64,000 nucleotides of DNA, taken from positions 66,067,788 to 66,131,787 of the forward strand of contig CM057836.1 in NCBI GenBank assembly GCA_030068075.1, in the 5' to 3' direction. How positions within the stretch are numbered: the stretch's first letter is position 1; each line of letters begins with the position of its first letter. The translations under genes and the position numbers were made by a program. Shown here one piece after another: positions 34,414 to 46,640 of the stretch. The notes beneath the pieces are model-generated. The model was given only the letters and a program-made list of their open reading frames with translations, was not told the origin of the DNA and did no database searches. This DNA comes from Paguma larvata (lineage: Eukaryota > Chordata > Mammalia > Carnivora > Viverridae).

Positions 34414-37359
34414 AAATGGAGGCAATCAGTTTGGATTAAAAAAGCAAACTATTTCTGTATTTTTAGGTGTTTCCTTTAAAAATATTTGCTAGAAGTTTGA
34501 ACCATTGTGTCCAAAAGTGAAAAGTCAATATTATTAAAATGCCTAAGCCTCTAGCCAGTCTGTGGTCATGGATGACAAGGTAAATGTATTTATCTATGTG
34601 AAAGACTTTGATTAACTGACTTTTGCAAGTTAGCATAGTTTATAAGCAGGAGAAAAGAAAAGACACTTAGCAGGAGAACTCATGAGCTTTTGCCAGTCTA
34701 AGCAATCTAGATTTTGATTCCAAGAAAAAGAGATAGTTGTGTTCTGTGGTTTCCTGGACTATTCTAGTCTACTAGCTGTGATTGATCCAGGGGCAAAAAG
34801 ATTATGCCCTATTCATTTGTCAATCAAGTTCCTTAAACATTGTAGGGAATATAGTCAAATGTCCACTAATTTACATTAGTGGTTTTTATCCCAAAGTTTC
34901 TCTGAATTAATTATCTTTTGAGTTATTGTATTGAATGCTTAACCTTTAATGCTAATGCAAATCTCCAGCCCTTCATTTGATATTCTTTCCTAGTATAAAA
35001 GCAATCAATTTTTTTCTTGGCATGATGGCTCTTTATAAATGCTTGCTATTTATTGCATCTGCTCCCATTATTTTCTCTCCTTATACATTTAATTCACTCT
35101 TACACTTTCCTTTTGTTAGATGCCATTTGTAAATTACAAAATGTAGATAGAATATGAGTGAAACATTCATTCCTCTCTGTTCTAGACACATGTTCTTTAA
35201 CCAGAACATTTTTCGCATTATATTGGAAAGAATAGATGGAATACTGAGTCATTTCCCAGGGATTTGAGAAAATCTGGTCCAGTGGTGAGGGCTTACCTTT
35301 CCTCTTCACATCATACCCATGTTCGCTTTGGGGTGTAAGAGTAGAGCAAGGAGTCAGAGTGGTGACTGCATTGACTCTTCCAATGAACCAGTTCCAATGA
35401 CAACCAGTTAACAATTCTGTGAGAGTTTTCAGGGGACAAGGGTACTCAAGTTGGACTCTAACACCTTCCTATTGGTGTTCTAGTTACATACGCTTCCTTC
35501 TTTTCAAAGAAAAACACCTTGTGTTTTTGGAGAGTTCACCTCAATTTGGTGCTTAAATTGTAGATATTTAAAAACAACGAGCACTACTACTGCCACATCC
35601 TTCCAAAGTCTAAGAACTGACTTGGCAGTAAGTACAGCATCTATTTGCTTCTCCCTTTACTGAGAAATTCCCAGAGGAATCTTTCCTTAGAAATACAAGC
35701 TTGAATCGTGCCCACTCCTTATTACTAAAACTCACTGAGAGAAATGGCAATGGTAAAGCAAACAGTTATTACCAATGGCATTTGGACTATGAGTGGTTTA
35801 CAGATGTTGAGAGTGCAGTATTTCAAAATGGGGCTGAGTGGAAAAGCCGAATTCAAATTAATAAGGGGGCTGTGCATGTGCTTCATTTAACTTCAGACAG
35901 ATTTTTGACTACTTATGTCATATGCAAATGTGTACAACAATGCTTGAAATTGGATTTCCATTTTAGTTAATTAGATTAGAGCAAGACCTGCATAATAATC
36001 AACAGTTACTAGCCTTGCTACTACTGGAGTTCAGAATCTCAGAATGTTCGCAATTTTGAAGTTTGGTCTATTCACATGGTATGAGGTCAATTGGTTGATT
36101 TTTAGGTGTAGATATGGTTGGGCTTACTAAAATTCGTGTGGTCCAACTAAATGGCCTCAATTTTCTTTAACTCAAGTAGGTAGACATAAAAATAGAATTT
36201 GTGTTAAAAATTCTGAAGAAGTAATTAAGGATTTTTTTAATTAAAGACTGCCTCCTCTAACAAAAATAAGTTCAAGTACTATTTTTTCCAAGTTTTAAAG
36301 AAACTAGGTAATGAATCCTCACTGCGTGTTCTCTCTCCAACATGAATAATAGGAATTTGAAATCCATTATAATTACAATTAGGGTGTTTTCTCTCCAGGT
36401 TTTAGATATCTACAATGTGTGGCCTGCAAAGAGAACAGCTTTACATAATTACAAAAGACAAGGAAGATTGGTTTCAGAAAAGCCAATGGTGGAACAGACG
36501 ATTACACATAAAATTCTGGGCAAGAAGACAATGACAATACCAAGAGAGAGAGAGCTCAAGAGAGCGATACTAAGAACTCATTCAGAAATCAAGAAAACCC
36601 AAATAGCATTTATCCAAGCAGAGAGCAGCTTTACAGTGTTCTATTAAGCAAAAGGAAGGCAGATGTTCCATCTTGTCCCTGTTGGGAAGGTTTTCATTTG
36701 TAGCTGGGTGATGTTTTTAAATAAGACTTTCCTAAGTATCGCTTTGTAGAAGGAAATCGAATTTCATGACAGGCTGAAGGAGTTTTAGGCCACTCTGTTA
36801 GTTCTCAGATGTGCTGTTCAAACTGTGACTTAAAAAGAACATGTAGGAATGGAAAAAGTTCAAGACTCAAAATTAAGGATTCTTTGCCTGCCTTTGCCAT
36901 TAAACACGCCATCTACCTTTTCGTGCTTCAATTTCTTCATTTGCTGAACAAGATTATGATAACATACTGCAACCGTGTGAAATTGTTTGGTACACCTCTT
37001 CACTTCCCTGGGTCTCAGTAGTTTTATCTGCAAAGTGAGATCACTTTATGATTTAGTAAATATCTATGTAAGGGAACTTTGTTTTTCTTGTAATCTAATT
37101 CTTGATTACCCTTCCTATTTCTCATCTTCTCTGGGCTTGCTATTTACCTTTCATGTTTAGTGGAGTGTTTATGAAGGTTAAATAAAACCATGATAGGTCA
37201 GTGCTCTAAAGGATATAAAGGAACACCTACAAATCAAAGTGGGGTTCTTACTGTTAATATACCATCAGATTTTGAAACAACTTCCAATTTTTGGTCAAAA
37301 CGTCTATAAATCCTACATCTTACCTGGGGTAGAATCCTTGTGGAAAGTTTCTTGACCCA
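34414..37359. other. Anonymous stretch with weak MIR hints
   Basis: No gene. Two weak MIR-like antisense blocks lie near 36905-36960 and 37005-37090 (CTTCCCTGGGTCTCAGTAGT), neither certain. The 101-residue open frame at 36342-36647 has no recognisable domain. Confidence 0.5.
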
Positions 37360-37435
37360 GACTAATAAGTAGTGGAGCAGAATTTGGACCCAAGTCAGTC
37401 TGAACATAGTCCATGCTCCTGAGGACTATCCGTAC
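37360..37435 (+). mobile_element. MIR 3' fragment, sense
   Basis: TAAGTAGTGGAGCAGAATTT followed by GACCCAAGTCAGTCTGAACA and TCCATGCTCCTGAGGACTAT reads as the 3' portion of MIR. Short and diverged. Confidence 0.5.
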
Positions 37436-38340
37436 TGGTAGATGACTTGCATGTTAAAAATTTTAAGGGTTTATTAGAGTGAAACTAATACAAATTGGGC
37501 AGCATCCCATTTAGCAGATAGAAGGAACTCTGAGGAACTCCACAAAATGAAAGACTCATAGTCAGAGGCAATGGGAATTGAGAGTTCTGCGAGGCAAAAA
37601 AGCAGGTTGGTTATTGGAAGGTTACCTTCCTTAGGGGAATTGCAGTGATCTGTCAGGCAGAGTAGCTAACTGGGTGCTGATCAGGAGATTCCTGATTTAT
37701 TAGCTTAAGATTTGGTTTCTGGGAGAGCTGAAACTGTAATTAAGTCTTAGTTTAGTGAGATGGGACTTGGTATAAGTGAGTCCAGTTTTGGTCTGTTCCT
37801 TTTTTTTTCTTTTTTTATGTAACAGTTTCTACAATGGTGTGAATGCTCAATACTCAAACTAGTTGATGGGGATGCTGATAGAAGAGTTTGAAACTTCTTC
37901 ACCATTTTCCTTTGGATTCTTGCTATCAAGAGTGAAAAATTCCTATCTCCTTCCTTGCTTCTCTCATTAGGACTTTGTAATATCAAGGGAGAGGTACCCT
38001 GAAGCATTTTACTTTTACTGAGAAGTCTGATAAGTTACAGGTCTTGTGGTTAGGCTATTGATAATAAAACATGCATTTTCTCTTATTGGTTATAGAAAAT
38101 CTATGTAACTTGAGTTTTTTGATTTAGCAATGCTGGGAATCTAAGTGTATTCTTAAAAATCTGTGAATGGCTGAGGTTTCCTTAAATTTTATAGGCTAAA
38201 TTATCAGTAATATAGCTCATAAAATCTTAGGAAAATAATTTTCCAAAAGATAAACTTTATTAAAGATTTTGAGCATCTATATTGAGCTATAAATATGGTG
38301 GAGGTGGAGTTTGTGTGTGTTTTGTATTAAAATTAGGAAG
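37436..38340. other. Anonymous stretch
   Basis: No gene or recognisable repeat. Confidence 0.5.
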
Positions 38341-38550
38341 ATAGGTGTCTGGTTGGTTCAGCTGGTTAAGTGTCCTACTTTGGCTTAGGTCATGATCTCA
38401 TGGTTAGGAAGTTTGACCCCGCATCAGCCTCTGTGTGGACAGCTCTGAGCCTGGAGCTTACCTCGAATTCTGTGTCTCCCTCTCTCCCTACCTTCCCCCA
38501 CTCGTGCGCTCTCTCTCCCTCAAAAATAAACATTAAAAAATAAAAAAAAT
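38341..38550 (+). mobile_element. CAN-SINE, sense, joined to an L1 3' tail
   Basis: Head (GGTGTCTGGTTGGTTCAGCT), core (CTCTGTGTGGACAGCTCTGA), CT tract and the tail CAAAAATAAACATTAAAAAA are in the normal order. Instead of ordinary flank, 55 bp of L1 3' end in the same orientation follow immediately at 38551. Confidence 0.9.
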
Positions 38551-38638
38551 AGGATGAACACTGGGTGTTATATTTAAACCAATTTGAAAATAAACTATTA
38601 TAAAATTAAAAAAAATAAAAAAATATAACTTAAAAAAC
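38551..38638 (+). mobile_element. L1 3' terminus (about 55 bp) with A-rich tail, after a SINE
   Basis: AGGATGAACACTGGGTGTTA to GAAAATAAACTATTATAA is the last 55 bp of the local L1 3' UTR, nearly the same as the ends at 23,610-23,660 and 29,875-29,925. A long A-rich tail follows. No target duplication separates it from the SINE. Confidence 0.85.
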
Positions 38639-39311
38639 TGGAGTAAAGTGTATCACAGGTTAAATGTGTTTACTTCTGCATGTTTAGGATTATGTAAAAT
38701 TGGGAAGAGAGAGGAGATGTGATATATAGGCAGGCCTCTATTAATAACATCTCTGCTGTGTCACCTTTATGAGTCAGATGAGAGACAGGATCTTACATGC
38801 TCCATGGCAGCTGACAGGTATAATGAGGTCAACATTTCCTAAGATATTGTGAGTTAGATTAAAGCTTGTGTTCAGGATCCAAAACTACCACATGTATAAA
38901 ATAGGAGAATGTCTTGATGCTGGGTAACAGACTACATGTGGAATAGAAGAAAGTGGAAGGAACTTTGAATGTATCAAAAGTTCCCAAATTGGGTGACTGA
39001 GATGGTAGGGAGAGGAAGAGACACAGGCTTGCCGAGAAAGATGATGAGTTTGAATTTAGACACACGGGGTTTGAGAGGTGGCTATGAGATAACCAGCCAA
39101 TGAAGAAAACAGGCTCTTGGAAGCAGTATACCTCAACAGAGGAATTAGTACTTGGTATGAAGAATTGGGATTCATTAGCTTTGAGAGGAGGGGGTCACCC
39201 ATGGGAAGAGATGGGCATTAGAATAGAATGTGGGAGGTATCAAATTAAAAAGAGAAAATGATAGCAAATAAATCAAGGTGTAGCATCACCTGGCGAACAG
39301 GACGACAAATT
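38639..39311. other. Anonymous stretch
   Basis: No gene or recognisable repeat. Confidence 0.5.
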
Positions 39312-39765
39312 TCTACCTCAGGGTTTTAGCACATTTTGTACTCTTGGTCATGAAAATTCTTTTTCCTTATAACTTGGTGGGTCATTGCCTCATCATTTTC
39401 AAAACTGCTGGAATGTCTCTTCCTCAGTGAAGTGTTCAGTGACTTCCCCTTTTAAAGCTGCCTTCTCCCCTATGCACAGCATTCCCCATTACCCTGCACT
39501 ACATTATTTTTTCCTAAAGTTTGTAACATAAGCTGACATAATATATGTCTAAAAATATTACATATTTAATTGGTTGTAATATGCATTTTAATTGTTATAC
39601 ATTAAACAAATCATCATTTATTTATTTAAAGTTGGTCTTCATCTCCTGGAATTGCAAGATCCACAAGGACAGGACTTTTTTCTTTGTTTCTCTAGAATCA
39701 CTGAGATTGCATGGCACATAGTAGGGGCTCCAAAAAATACTTGTTGAAAGGATAAATAGGTTCAT
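39312..39765 (+). mobile_element. L2 (LINE2) 3' region relic, sense
   Basis: Recognisable L2 blocks: CCTCAGTGAAGTGTTCAGTG and ACTTCCCCTTTTAAAGCTGC, then ATCCACAAGGACAGGACTTT and GGCACATAGTAGGGGCTCCA with AAAAAATACTTGTTGAAAGG at the end. It is an ancient, inactive LINE relic. Confidence 0.8.
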
Positions 39766-41750
39766 AGAGACCTAAAGGCACAGAACATAGCCTTGAAAAT
39801 GTGGAAGGACCCAGTTTTGATGGGAGAGTAGGAAGAAGACTTAACGTTAAAACTCGATAGCAGGTAATGTGAGATCACATTTTGTGACTAGAAAATGTTT
39901 AAAGGAGACAAATAGTAAAGCAATTTGTCTTCCAGAGAGGATAATTTACAGTATTAATGGGACTGCTGATAAATTAGCTGAGAAATTAAGGATGTGCTCA
40001 GTGTTTGTGCAGGTGGAAATTGATGACATGAGAGCTGGTTTGGAGGGACATCAATGTGTCTGAGAAACAGTCAGGCTGTGACTTAGGTTAGTTGGGCATA
40101 ATGATCTTTCTTGTATACTAATGTAGTTGTAGCTGCTAGATGAGGCTTGGTTTCTTCAAGTGCTTTGTTGAAAGGTCCTTATAACTCAGGGAAATTGAGG
40201 ACTAGAACAGAGAACTGAACTGAGTTGATAAAATGAAAAGGATGAGAATTTTGTATTCTCTAGAGTTTGAAATTGAGTAGTTTTGAGAAAAAATAGTATT
40301 CTGAGAATGATACAACTAAAATTAAAAAAAATACTATTTAAGGATACATTGGAATATTTGGAAAAACATATGGAAAAATCAGTTGAACTTAACATTTTCT
40401 ATTGCAGAATTTTAAGGGACACAAATTGGGGGAAAGCCTTACAAGTTTTCCTTTTGGATCCTCTAAACAGTCAGTTGTCTTATGAGCTTCCTATAAGTGC
40501 AATTTAGCATGTTGGGAAGGCACCTGGGTTGATAGGACCCTATTTGAAGTGATCATTTCATGGTCCTAGGAAAAGGCATGTTTTGTGATATGAAGTCCAA
40601 GAGACAAATGCTTGATTTAATTCTATTCAAATAATAAACTGACCAACATAGTCTGTATTTAAAAGCTTATTTCCTAAAACACTAATGACTACATATTGTT
40701 CTTACTGACTCCTTTCTTTGGAAAGGGACTTCGAATAATGGAAAGGGACTTCTCAAGAGAAGTGCTAAGTATCTTCTCTCTCCACAGGCTGATCATTTTC
40801 AGTGATGCTTTCTTTCCTGGATCTAGACAGTAGATCCAGATCTGGTCAGAAAAGCTGCCAGGGTGGGTCCTTCCTTACATAGAGGTGGTCTTTCATCTCT
40901 CTCCTCTCCTTTTCTTGTCTAAATGCCTGAAAGCTCTTTTCATGTTTACTTCTAGTACCTCTCAGGACTCTTCGTTTGCAAGCAACAGATACTAGTTCTA
41001 GCCAATTCATAATAAAAAGGAATTTCTTGAAAGGCAAGAGCGAATACATAGGATGGAGGGAAGGTCTCATCAATAGGCTTAGAGTAGACAAGGACCACAC
41101 AGTCCAGGTAGTCTTGTTGGCAGAAATATCTGTACAGTCTGGCCCAGACTAAGCTCTCAAATTAATTTCTCTAGCCATTTTCAGTGTTTGTATTACATGG
41201 CTCATGATTCACTTTCTAGGAAAGGGATGTCTGGTTTGTCTGGCTTGATTAAGGGAAGATAGAACCTCTGATCCAGTGATTGGCCCAAAAGAAACCATAA
41301 TATGTTAAATAGACAATAAGCAATGAAAAAGCCATCAACATCCAAAAGCCGTGTGGATTAAAAGTGTAGCAAACTGTTATGTTCCTCTATGCAGCCATAG
41401 CATTTGAATTTCTGTGCCTGACATTTTATCTTGGGCACCTCTAACTCCTTGATGCTTTCATTCAAAGTTTATCAGAATTCTGGTAGAGAAGGAGTTGACT
41501 CTTTTTTTATGTGTCCTATGATGAAATTATGGGTGTTGTAAAGGTCTTGTCTGTGAATCTGTATCTTGTAGGTGAAGGAAAATGGAATTTAGAGTAAAAT
41601 AGCTTAGGCAGGAAGTTATTAAACAGTGGTCTAGAGCTACCACTTCTAGGAGTTGTAATAGGAATATTTTCATCATGGTAATTTCCAGTGAGAGATATAT
41701 TTTCAACTTAATCCATGTTCAAGAAAGGAATTCCTGCCAGAAGCAGTTCG
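39766..41750. other. Mostly anonymous, with a possible old repeat
   Basis: No gene. The segment 40960-41300 (GCAAGCAACAGATACTAGTT, GATCCAGTGATTGGCCCAAA) looks like an old dispersed repeat of unknown family. A 20-bp period duplication (GGAAAGGGACTTC at 40720 and 40740) is a minor local feature. Confidence 0.4.
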
Positions 41751-41759
41751 TTGTTGTCA

Positions 41760-42130
41760 GGTTTTGTTCTAATAATGTTGTATAACAAATAATGCCCCAA
41801 ATCTCAGTAGCTTGCAACTTTATTTCTCGCTCACTGGAATGAAGATCCAGTGGCTCTGATGGGCTCTGCTCTGCTTGGTTGGCTTAGGTGGGTTCAGTTG
41901 AGCTTGGCTCCAAGCTACAGGTTGGATTTAGATCTGGTCTAAAAGGGTCCTTATTCTGGAACCATTGATTACCCAAGTATACTCTTAAGTGAATATAGGA
42001 ATGCAGGGACTGGCGAAACTTGTCAGGACTCTTAAACCCACAGGTTGGAACTGACACATGTCCCTTCTGCCCATGTTCCAGTGGCCAAACTAAATCAGGT
42101 GAGCAAGCTCAGTGTCAGGGAAACAATGGC
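41760..42130 (+). mobile_element. Ancient dispersed repeat, family uncertain
   Basis: GTTGTATAACAAATAATGCC and AATCTCAGTAGCTTGCAACT at the left, GTCCCTTCTGCCCATGTTCC and AGTGGCCAAACTAAATCAGG at the right, resemble an old mammalian LTR or DNA element. A related copy, largely missing its middle, appears at 52975-53115. Confidence 0.45.
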
Positions 42131-43275
42131 AAAAATGGAGAACCAAAGACGGATGGTAAGCACATAATACTGTCTTTCACAAAGCTTAAATATCCCCTGT
42201 TGTATTCACTGCAGCTACATATGGGTTGCTGTAGAGTGCAGGCAGTTGAATGTTGCAGTTAGAAATGGAGTAGAAAGCTATGGTACTACATAGGCAGCAT
42301 TTGCTGTGTTACGGGAAGGAGGAAAACTTTTACAGAAATCAATCAATTGAAATTTGACTTGTAGTCCCAAGAGTTTATTTTTGCTTTTGTTTCCCTTGCC
42401 TCGGGAGACATAACTAGAAAAAAATGTCGGTACATTCAGTGTCAGAGAAATTATGGCCTTTGCTCTCTTGTAGATTTTTATGATCTCAGGTCTCATATTT
42501 AGATCTCTAGTCCATTTCGAGTTTATTTTTGTGATTTGTGCGAACAAGTGGTCCAGTTTCTTTTACATATAGCTGTACATTTTTCCCAGCACTGTTTGTG
42601 GAAGATACTCTTCTCCATGGTATATTTGTGTCTCCTTTGTGGAGACTAATGACCATATAGTTGTGGATTTGCTTCTGGGTTTTCTGTTCTATCCTGTTGA
42701 TCTGTGTGTCTATTTTTATGCCAGTATCATTTATGCCAGTTTTAATTATTACTGCCTTGTAACATAACTTGAAATCTGGAATTGTGATACCTCCACGTTT
42801 GTTTTTTCAAGATCGTTTTACCTGTTTGAAGTCTTTTATGGTTCCATACAAATTTTAGGATTGTTTTAGCTCTGTGAAAAATGCTGTTGGTATTCTGATA
42901 GGGATTGCATTAAATGTGTAGATTTCTTTGAGTAGTATAGGCATTTTAACAATATTGTTCTAATCCATGAGCGTGGAATGTCTTTCCATTTCTTTGCATT
43001 GTCTTGAATTTCCTTCATCATTGTTTCATCGTTATACAGAGTACAGGTCTTTTACCTTTTTGATTAAGTTTATTCCTAGATAATTAACTGTTTTTGGTGC
43101 AGTTGTAAATTAGATTGTTTTCTTAATTTCACTTTGCGCTGCTTCAATATTAGTGTATAGGAAGTGCAACAGATTTATGTATGTTGATTTTGTATCCTGT
43201 GATTGACTGAATTCATTTATCAGTTCCAGTAGTTTTTTGGTAGAGTCTTTATGGTTTTCTGTATATTGTGTCATG

Positions 43276-43599
43276 TCATCTGCAAATAGTGAGTTTTACT
43301 TTTTCCTTACCAACTTGGATGCATTTTATTTCTTTATGTTGTCTAATTGCTGTGGCTAGGACTGCCAACACCATGTTAAATAAAAGTAGCGAGAGTGCAC
43401 ACACCTGTTTTATTCCTGATCTTAGGAGAAAAGCTTTGAATTTTTTCCCATTGAGTATGATCTTGGCTGTGAGTCTTTCATATAAGACTTTTATTATGTT
43501 GATATATGTTCTTCCTAAACCTGCTTTGTTGAGAATTTTTATCATGAATGGATGTTGTCCTGTGTAAAACAGTTTTTCTGTCTCTTGTGAAATGATCAT
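43276..43599 (-). pseudogene. L1 reverse transcriptase core remnant
   Basis: A 107-residue frame carries the reverse transcriptase palm blocks [20 protein letters not shown] and [21 protein letters not shown] frameshift near 43290 separates it from the catalytic box, whose Phe-Ala-Asp-Asp is still encoded in another frame. Confidence 0.85.
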
Positions 43600-44139
43600 A
43601 TGGTTTTTATCCTTTCTCTTATTGATGTGATATGTGTACCATGTTGATTGTTTTGTGAATATTGTTGGATTTGGTTTGTTAAAAATTTATTGAAGATTTT
43701 TGCATCATATTCATGAGACATACTGGCTGGTAGTTCTTTTTTTTAATGGTATCTTTATGTGGTTTGGTATCAGGGTGATACTGGCCTCACATAAAAAAAA
43801 TGGAAGGTTTTTGGAATAGTTTGAGAGGAGCAGGTATTAACTTTTCTTTGAATGCTTCGTATAATTCACCTGTGAAGCCATCTGACCCTAGACTTCTCAT
43901 TTTGGGGAGTTTTTTCATTACTGATTCAATTTCATTACTAATAATAAGTCTGTTCAATTTTTTTTGTTTCTTTCTGCTTGAGTTTTGGTAGGTTATATGT
44001 TTCTAGGAGTTTATCCACTTCTAAGTTGTCTAATTTGTTGGCATATAGGTTTTAATAATATTCTATTAAAATTGCTTGTATTTCTGTGGTGTTGGTTGTT
44101 ATTTCTCCTCTTTTATTAGTGATTTTGTTTATTTGGGTC

Positions 44140-44174
44140 CTGTCTCTCTCCCTCTCTCTGTCTCTCTCTCTTTA
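44140..44174. repeat. (TC)n-rich tract in L1 ORF2
   Basis: A CT-rich run (CTCTCTCCCTCTCTCTGTCT) inside the long L1. Imperfect, probably derived by local expansion. Confidence 0.8.
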
Positions 44175-44625
44175 ATGGATCTCGATAGAGGTTTATCAAT
44201 TTTGTTGATCTTTTGAAAGAACCAGTTCCATTGTTGTGTTCTATTGTTGTTTAGTTTCTATATCATTTATTTCTGCTTTAATATTTATTACTTCCTTCCT
44301 TGTGCTGGTTTTGGGTTGCTTGTGATTCCTTTTCTAGCTCCCGTAGGTGTCTGCTTACATTTTTTATTTGATATTTTTCTTGCTTCTTGAGGTAGGCGTG
44401 TATTGCTATAGAATTCCTGTTCAAACAGCATTTGCTACATTTCAAAGATTGTGGACCATTGCATTTTCATTTTCCTTTGTCCATGTATTTTTGGATTTCT
44501 TCTTTCATTGAACCATTGACTGGTTGAACTATTCGTTGTTTGGTAGCATGTTATTTAACCTTCATGTATTCGTATTCTTTCCAGAGTTTTTCTTGTGGTT
44601 GATTTCTAATTTCGTAGTGTTGTGG

Positions 44626-44967
44626 TCAGAAAAGGTGTATGACTTCAGTCTTTTTGAATTTATTGGGACTTAGATTGTGGACGAACATGTGATCTACTCT
44701 GGAGAATGTTCCATGCACATTTGAAAAGGATACGTATTCTGCTGTTTTAGGATGGAATGTTCTGAATATATCTGTTGGATCTGTCTGGTCCAACATGACA
44801 TTCAAAGCCACTGTTTCTTCGTTGATTTCCTTTGGACGGTCTATCCATTGAGGTAAATGGGGGTGTTTAAAGTCCCCTACTGTTGCTGAATTACTATTCA
44901 TTACTTCCTTTATGTTTATTGTTATCTGTTTTATTTGGGTATTTGGGTGCTTCCATATTGGGTGCAT
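44626..44967 (-). pseudogene. L1 ORF2 endonuclease-domain remnant
   Basis: A 113-residue frame matches the C-terminal part of the L1 endonuclease domain, the APE-like nuclease that nicks target DNA. It includes VGDFKHPHLPQW, where the position after GDF in active copies is asparagine (here Lys), and SRVDHMF, with the Asp-His pair typical of the active site. The lysine change and the absent upstream part mark it as inactive. Confidence 0.8.
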
Positions 44968-45639
44968 AAATATTTACAATTGTTAAATCTTGTTGTAGTG
45001 TTCTCTTAATGATTATATAGTGTCCTTTCTCTCTTCTTATAGTCTTTATTTTAAAATCTATTTTGTCTCATAGAAGTATTGCTATCCTGGCTTTCTTTTC
45101 ACTTCCATTTGCATTATAACTGGATTTCTATTACTTGACTTTCAATCTGTATATGTCTTTGGGTCTGAAATGAGTCTCTTGTAAGAAGCATATAGATGGA
45201 TTTTGCTTTTTTATCCATTCCATAACGCTGTTTTTTTGTAGCATTTAGTTCTTTTACATTCAAAGTGATTATTGATAGGTTTGTACTGTCATTTTGTTAC
45301 TTGTTTTATGGTTGTTTTTGTAGTTGTCTTCTGTTCCTTTCTTCTCTTGCTCTCTTTTCTTACAGTTTTATGGTTTTCTTTAGTCATATACTTGGATTCC
45401 TTTCTCTTTATTTTTTGTATATGTATTACCAATTTTTGATTGGGTTTTTACATAGTACATATTGCACAGAGCAGTCTATATTAAGTTGATGGTCACTTTA
45501 TTTTGAACCCATTCTAAAACACTGAATTTTACTCCCGTGCCCCCTAGATTTTAGGTACATGATGTCATTCTTTTCATCCTTTTATTTTGCGAATCCTTTG
45601 ATATTTATAGATAGACTTAATTTTACTGCTTTTGTGTTC

Positions 45640-46640
45640 CCTACTGTTCTTACTCCTGATTATGGTATTTCCACTCAGATGCCCTTTTTTCTTTTAGGGC
45701 AGGTTTATTGGTGATGAATTCCTTAGCTTTTGTTTGGGAAACTATTATTTTCTCCATCTATTCTGAGTGATAGCTTTGCTGGATCGAGTATTCTTGTGTG
45801 CAGTTTTTTTTTTCTTTAAGCAGTTTGAATATATCATGCCACTCCCTTCTGGGCTGCAAAGTTGCTGTTAATGAAAAAATCAGCTGATAGCCTTATGGGG
45901 TTTTCCTTCTATGTAACTATTTTCTGTTTCTTACTGTATCTTAAATTGTCTTTTCATCATTCTTTTTTTTTTGCTATTTTAAAACTGTGTGTCTTGGTGT
46001 GGATCTCCTTGGGTTGATTTTGTTGGGAGCTCTTTCTATGTCTCCTGGATCTGGATGTCTATTTTCTTCCCCAGATTCCCAAATCCCCAGGTGTTTTTCA
46101 GCTATTATTTCTTCAAATAAAATTTCTGCCCCCTTTTCTTTGTTTATCCTTCTGGGATCTTTATAATATGAATGTTATTATAATTGATGGTATTGCTGTT
46201 TTCCTTAGTCTGTTTTCATTCTTTTAAGATACTTGTTCTTCCTCCTCTTCAGATTAATTGCCTTCCATTATTCTGTCCTCTGGGTCGCTGATCTGTTCTT
46301 CTGCTTCCTCTAGTCTACTATTTACTCAATCTCGTGTATTTTTAATTTCAATTACTGAGTTCTTCATCTCTAATTGATTCTTTTTTATGTTTCTTTTTGT
46401 CTTTTGAGGGTCTCATTGTGGTCCTCCATTCTTGAGTTCACTGAGTATCTTTATTACCATTAATTTAAATAGTCTGTCAGACATATTACTTATCTCCATT
46501 TCCTTTAGCTCTCTGGCTATCATTTTGTCCTATTTCACTTGGAATATATTTCTCTGTCTCCTCATTGATTCTAACTCTCCGTTTCTGTTTCTATGTATTA
46601 AGAAAGTCAGGTACACCTTCTGCTCTTGCAAGTAATGGCG
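45640..46640 (-). pseudogene. L1 ORF1 remnant, antisense
   Basis: Antisense blocks ATATATCATGCCACTCCCTT and GCTGCAAAGTTGCTGTTAAT near 45826-45871 mark the ORF1 C-terminal RNA-binding domain; the coiled-coil part lies to the right. Stops occur throughout, and the left limit is approximate. Confidence 0.7.

Noticed and set aside
36342..36647. 101-residue open frame in anonymous DNA
   Set aside because: No known domain, no splice context, length compatible with chance in AT-rich DNA.
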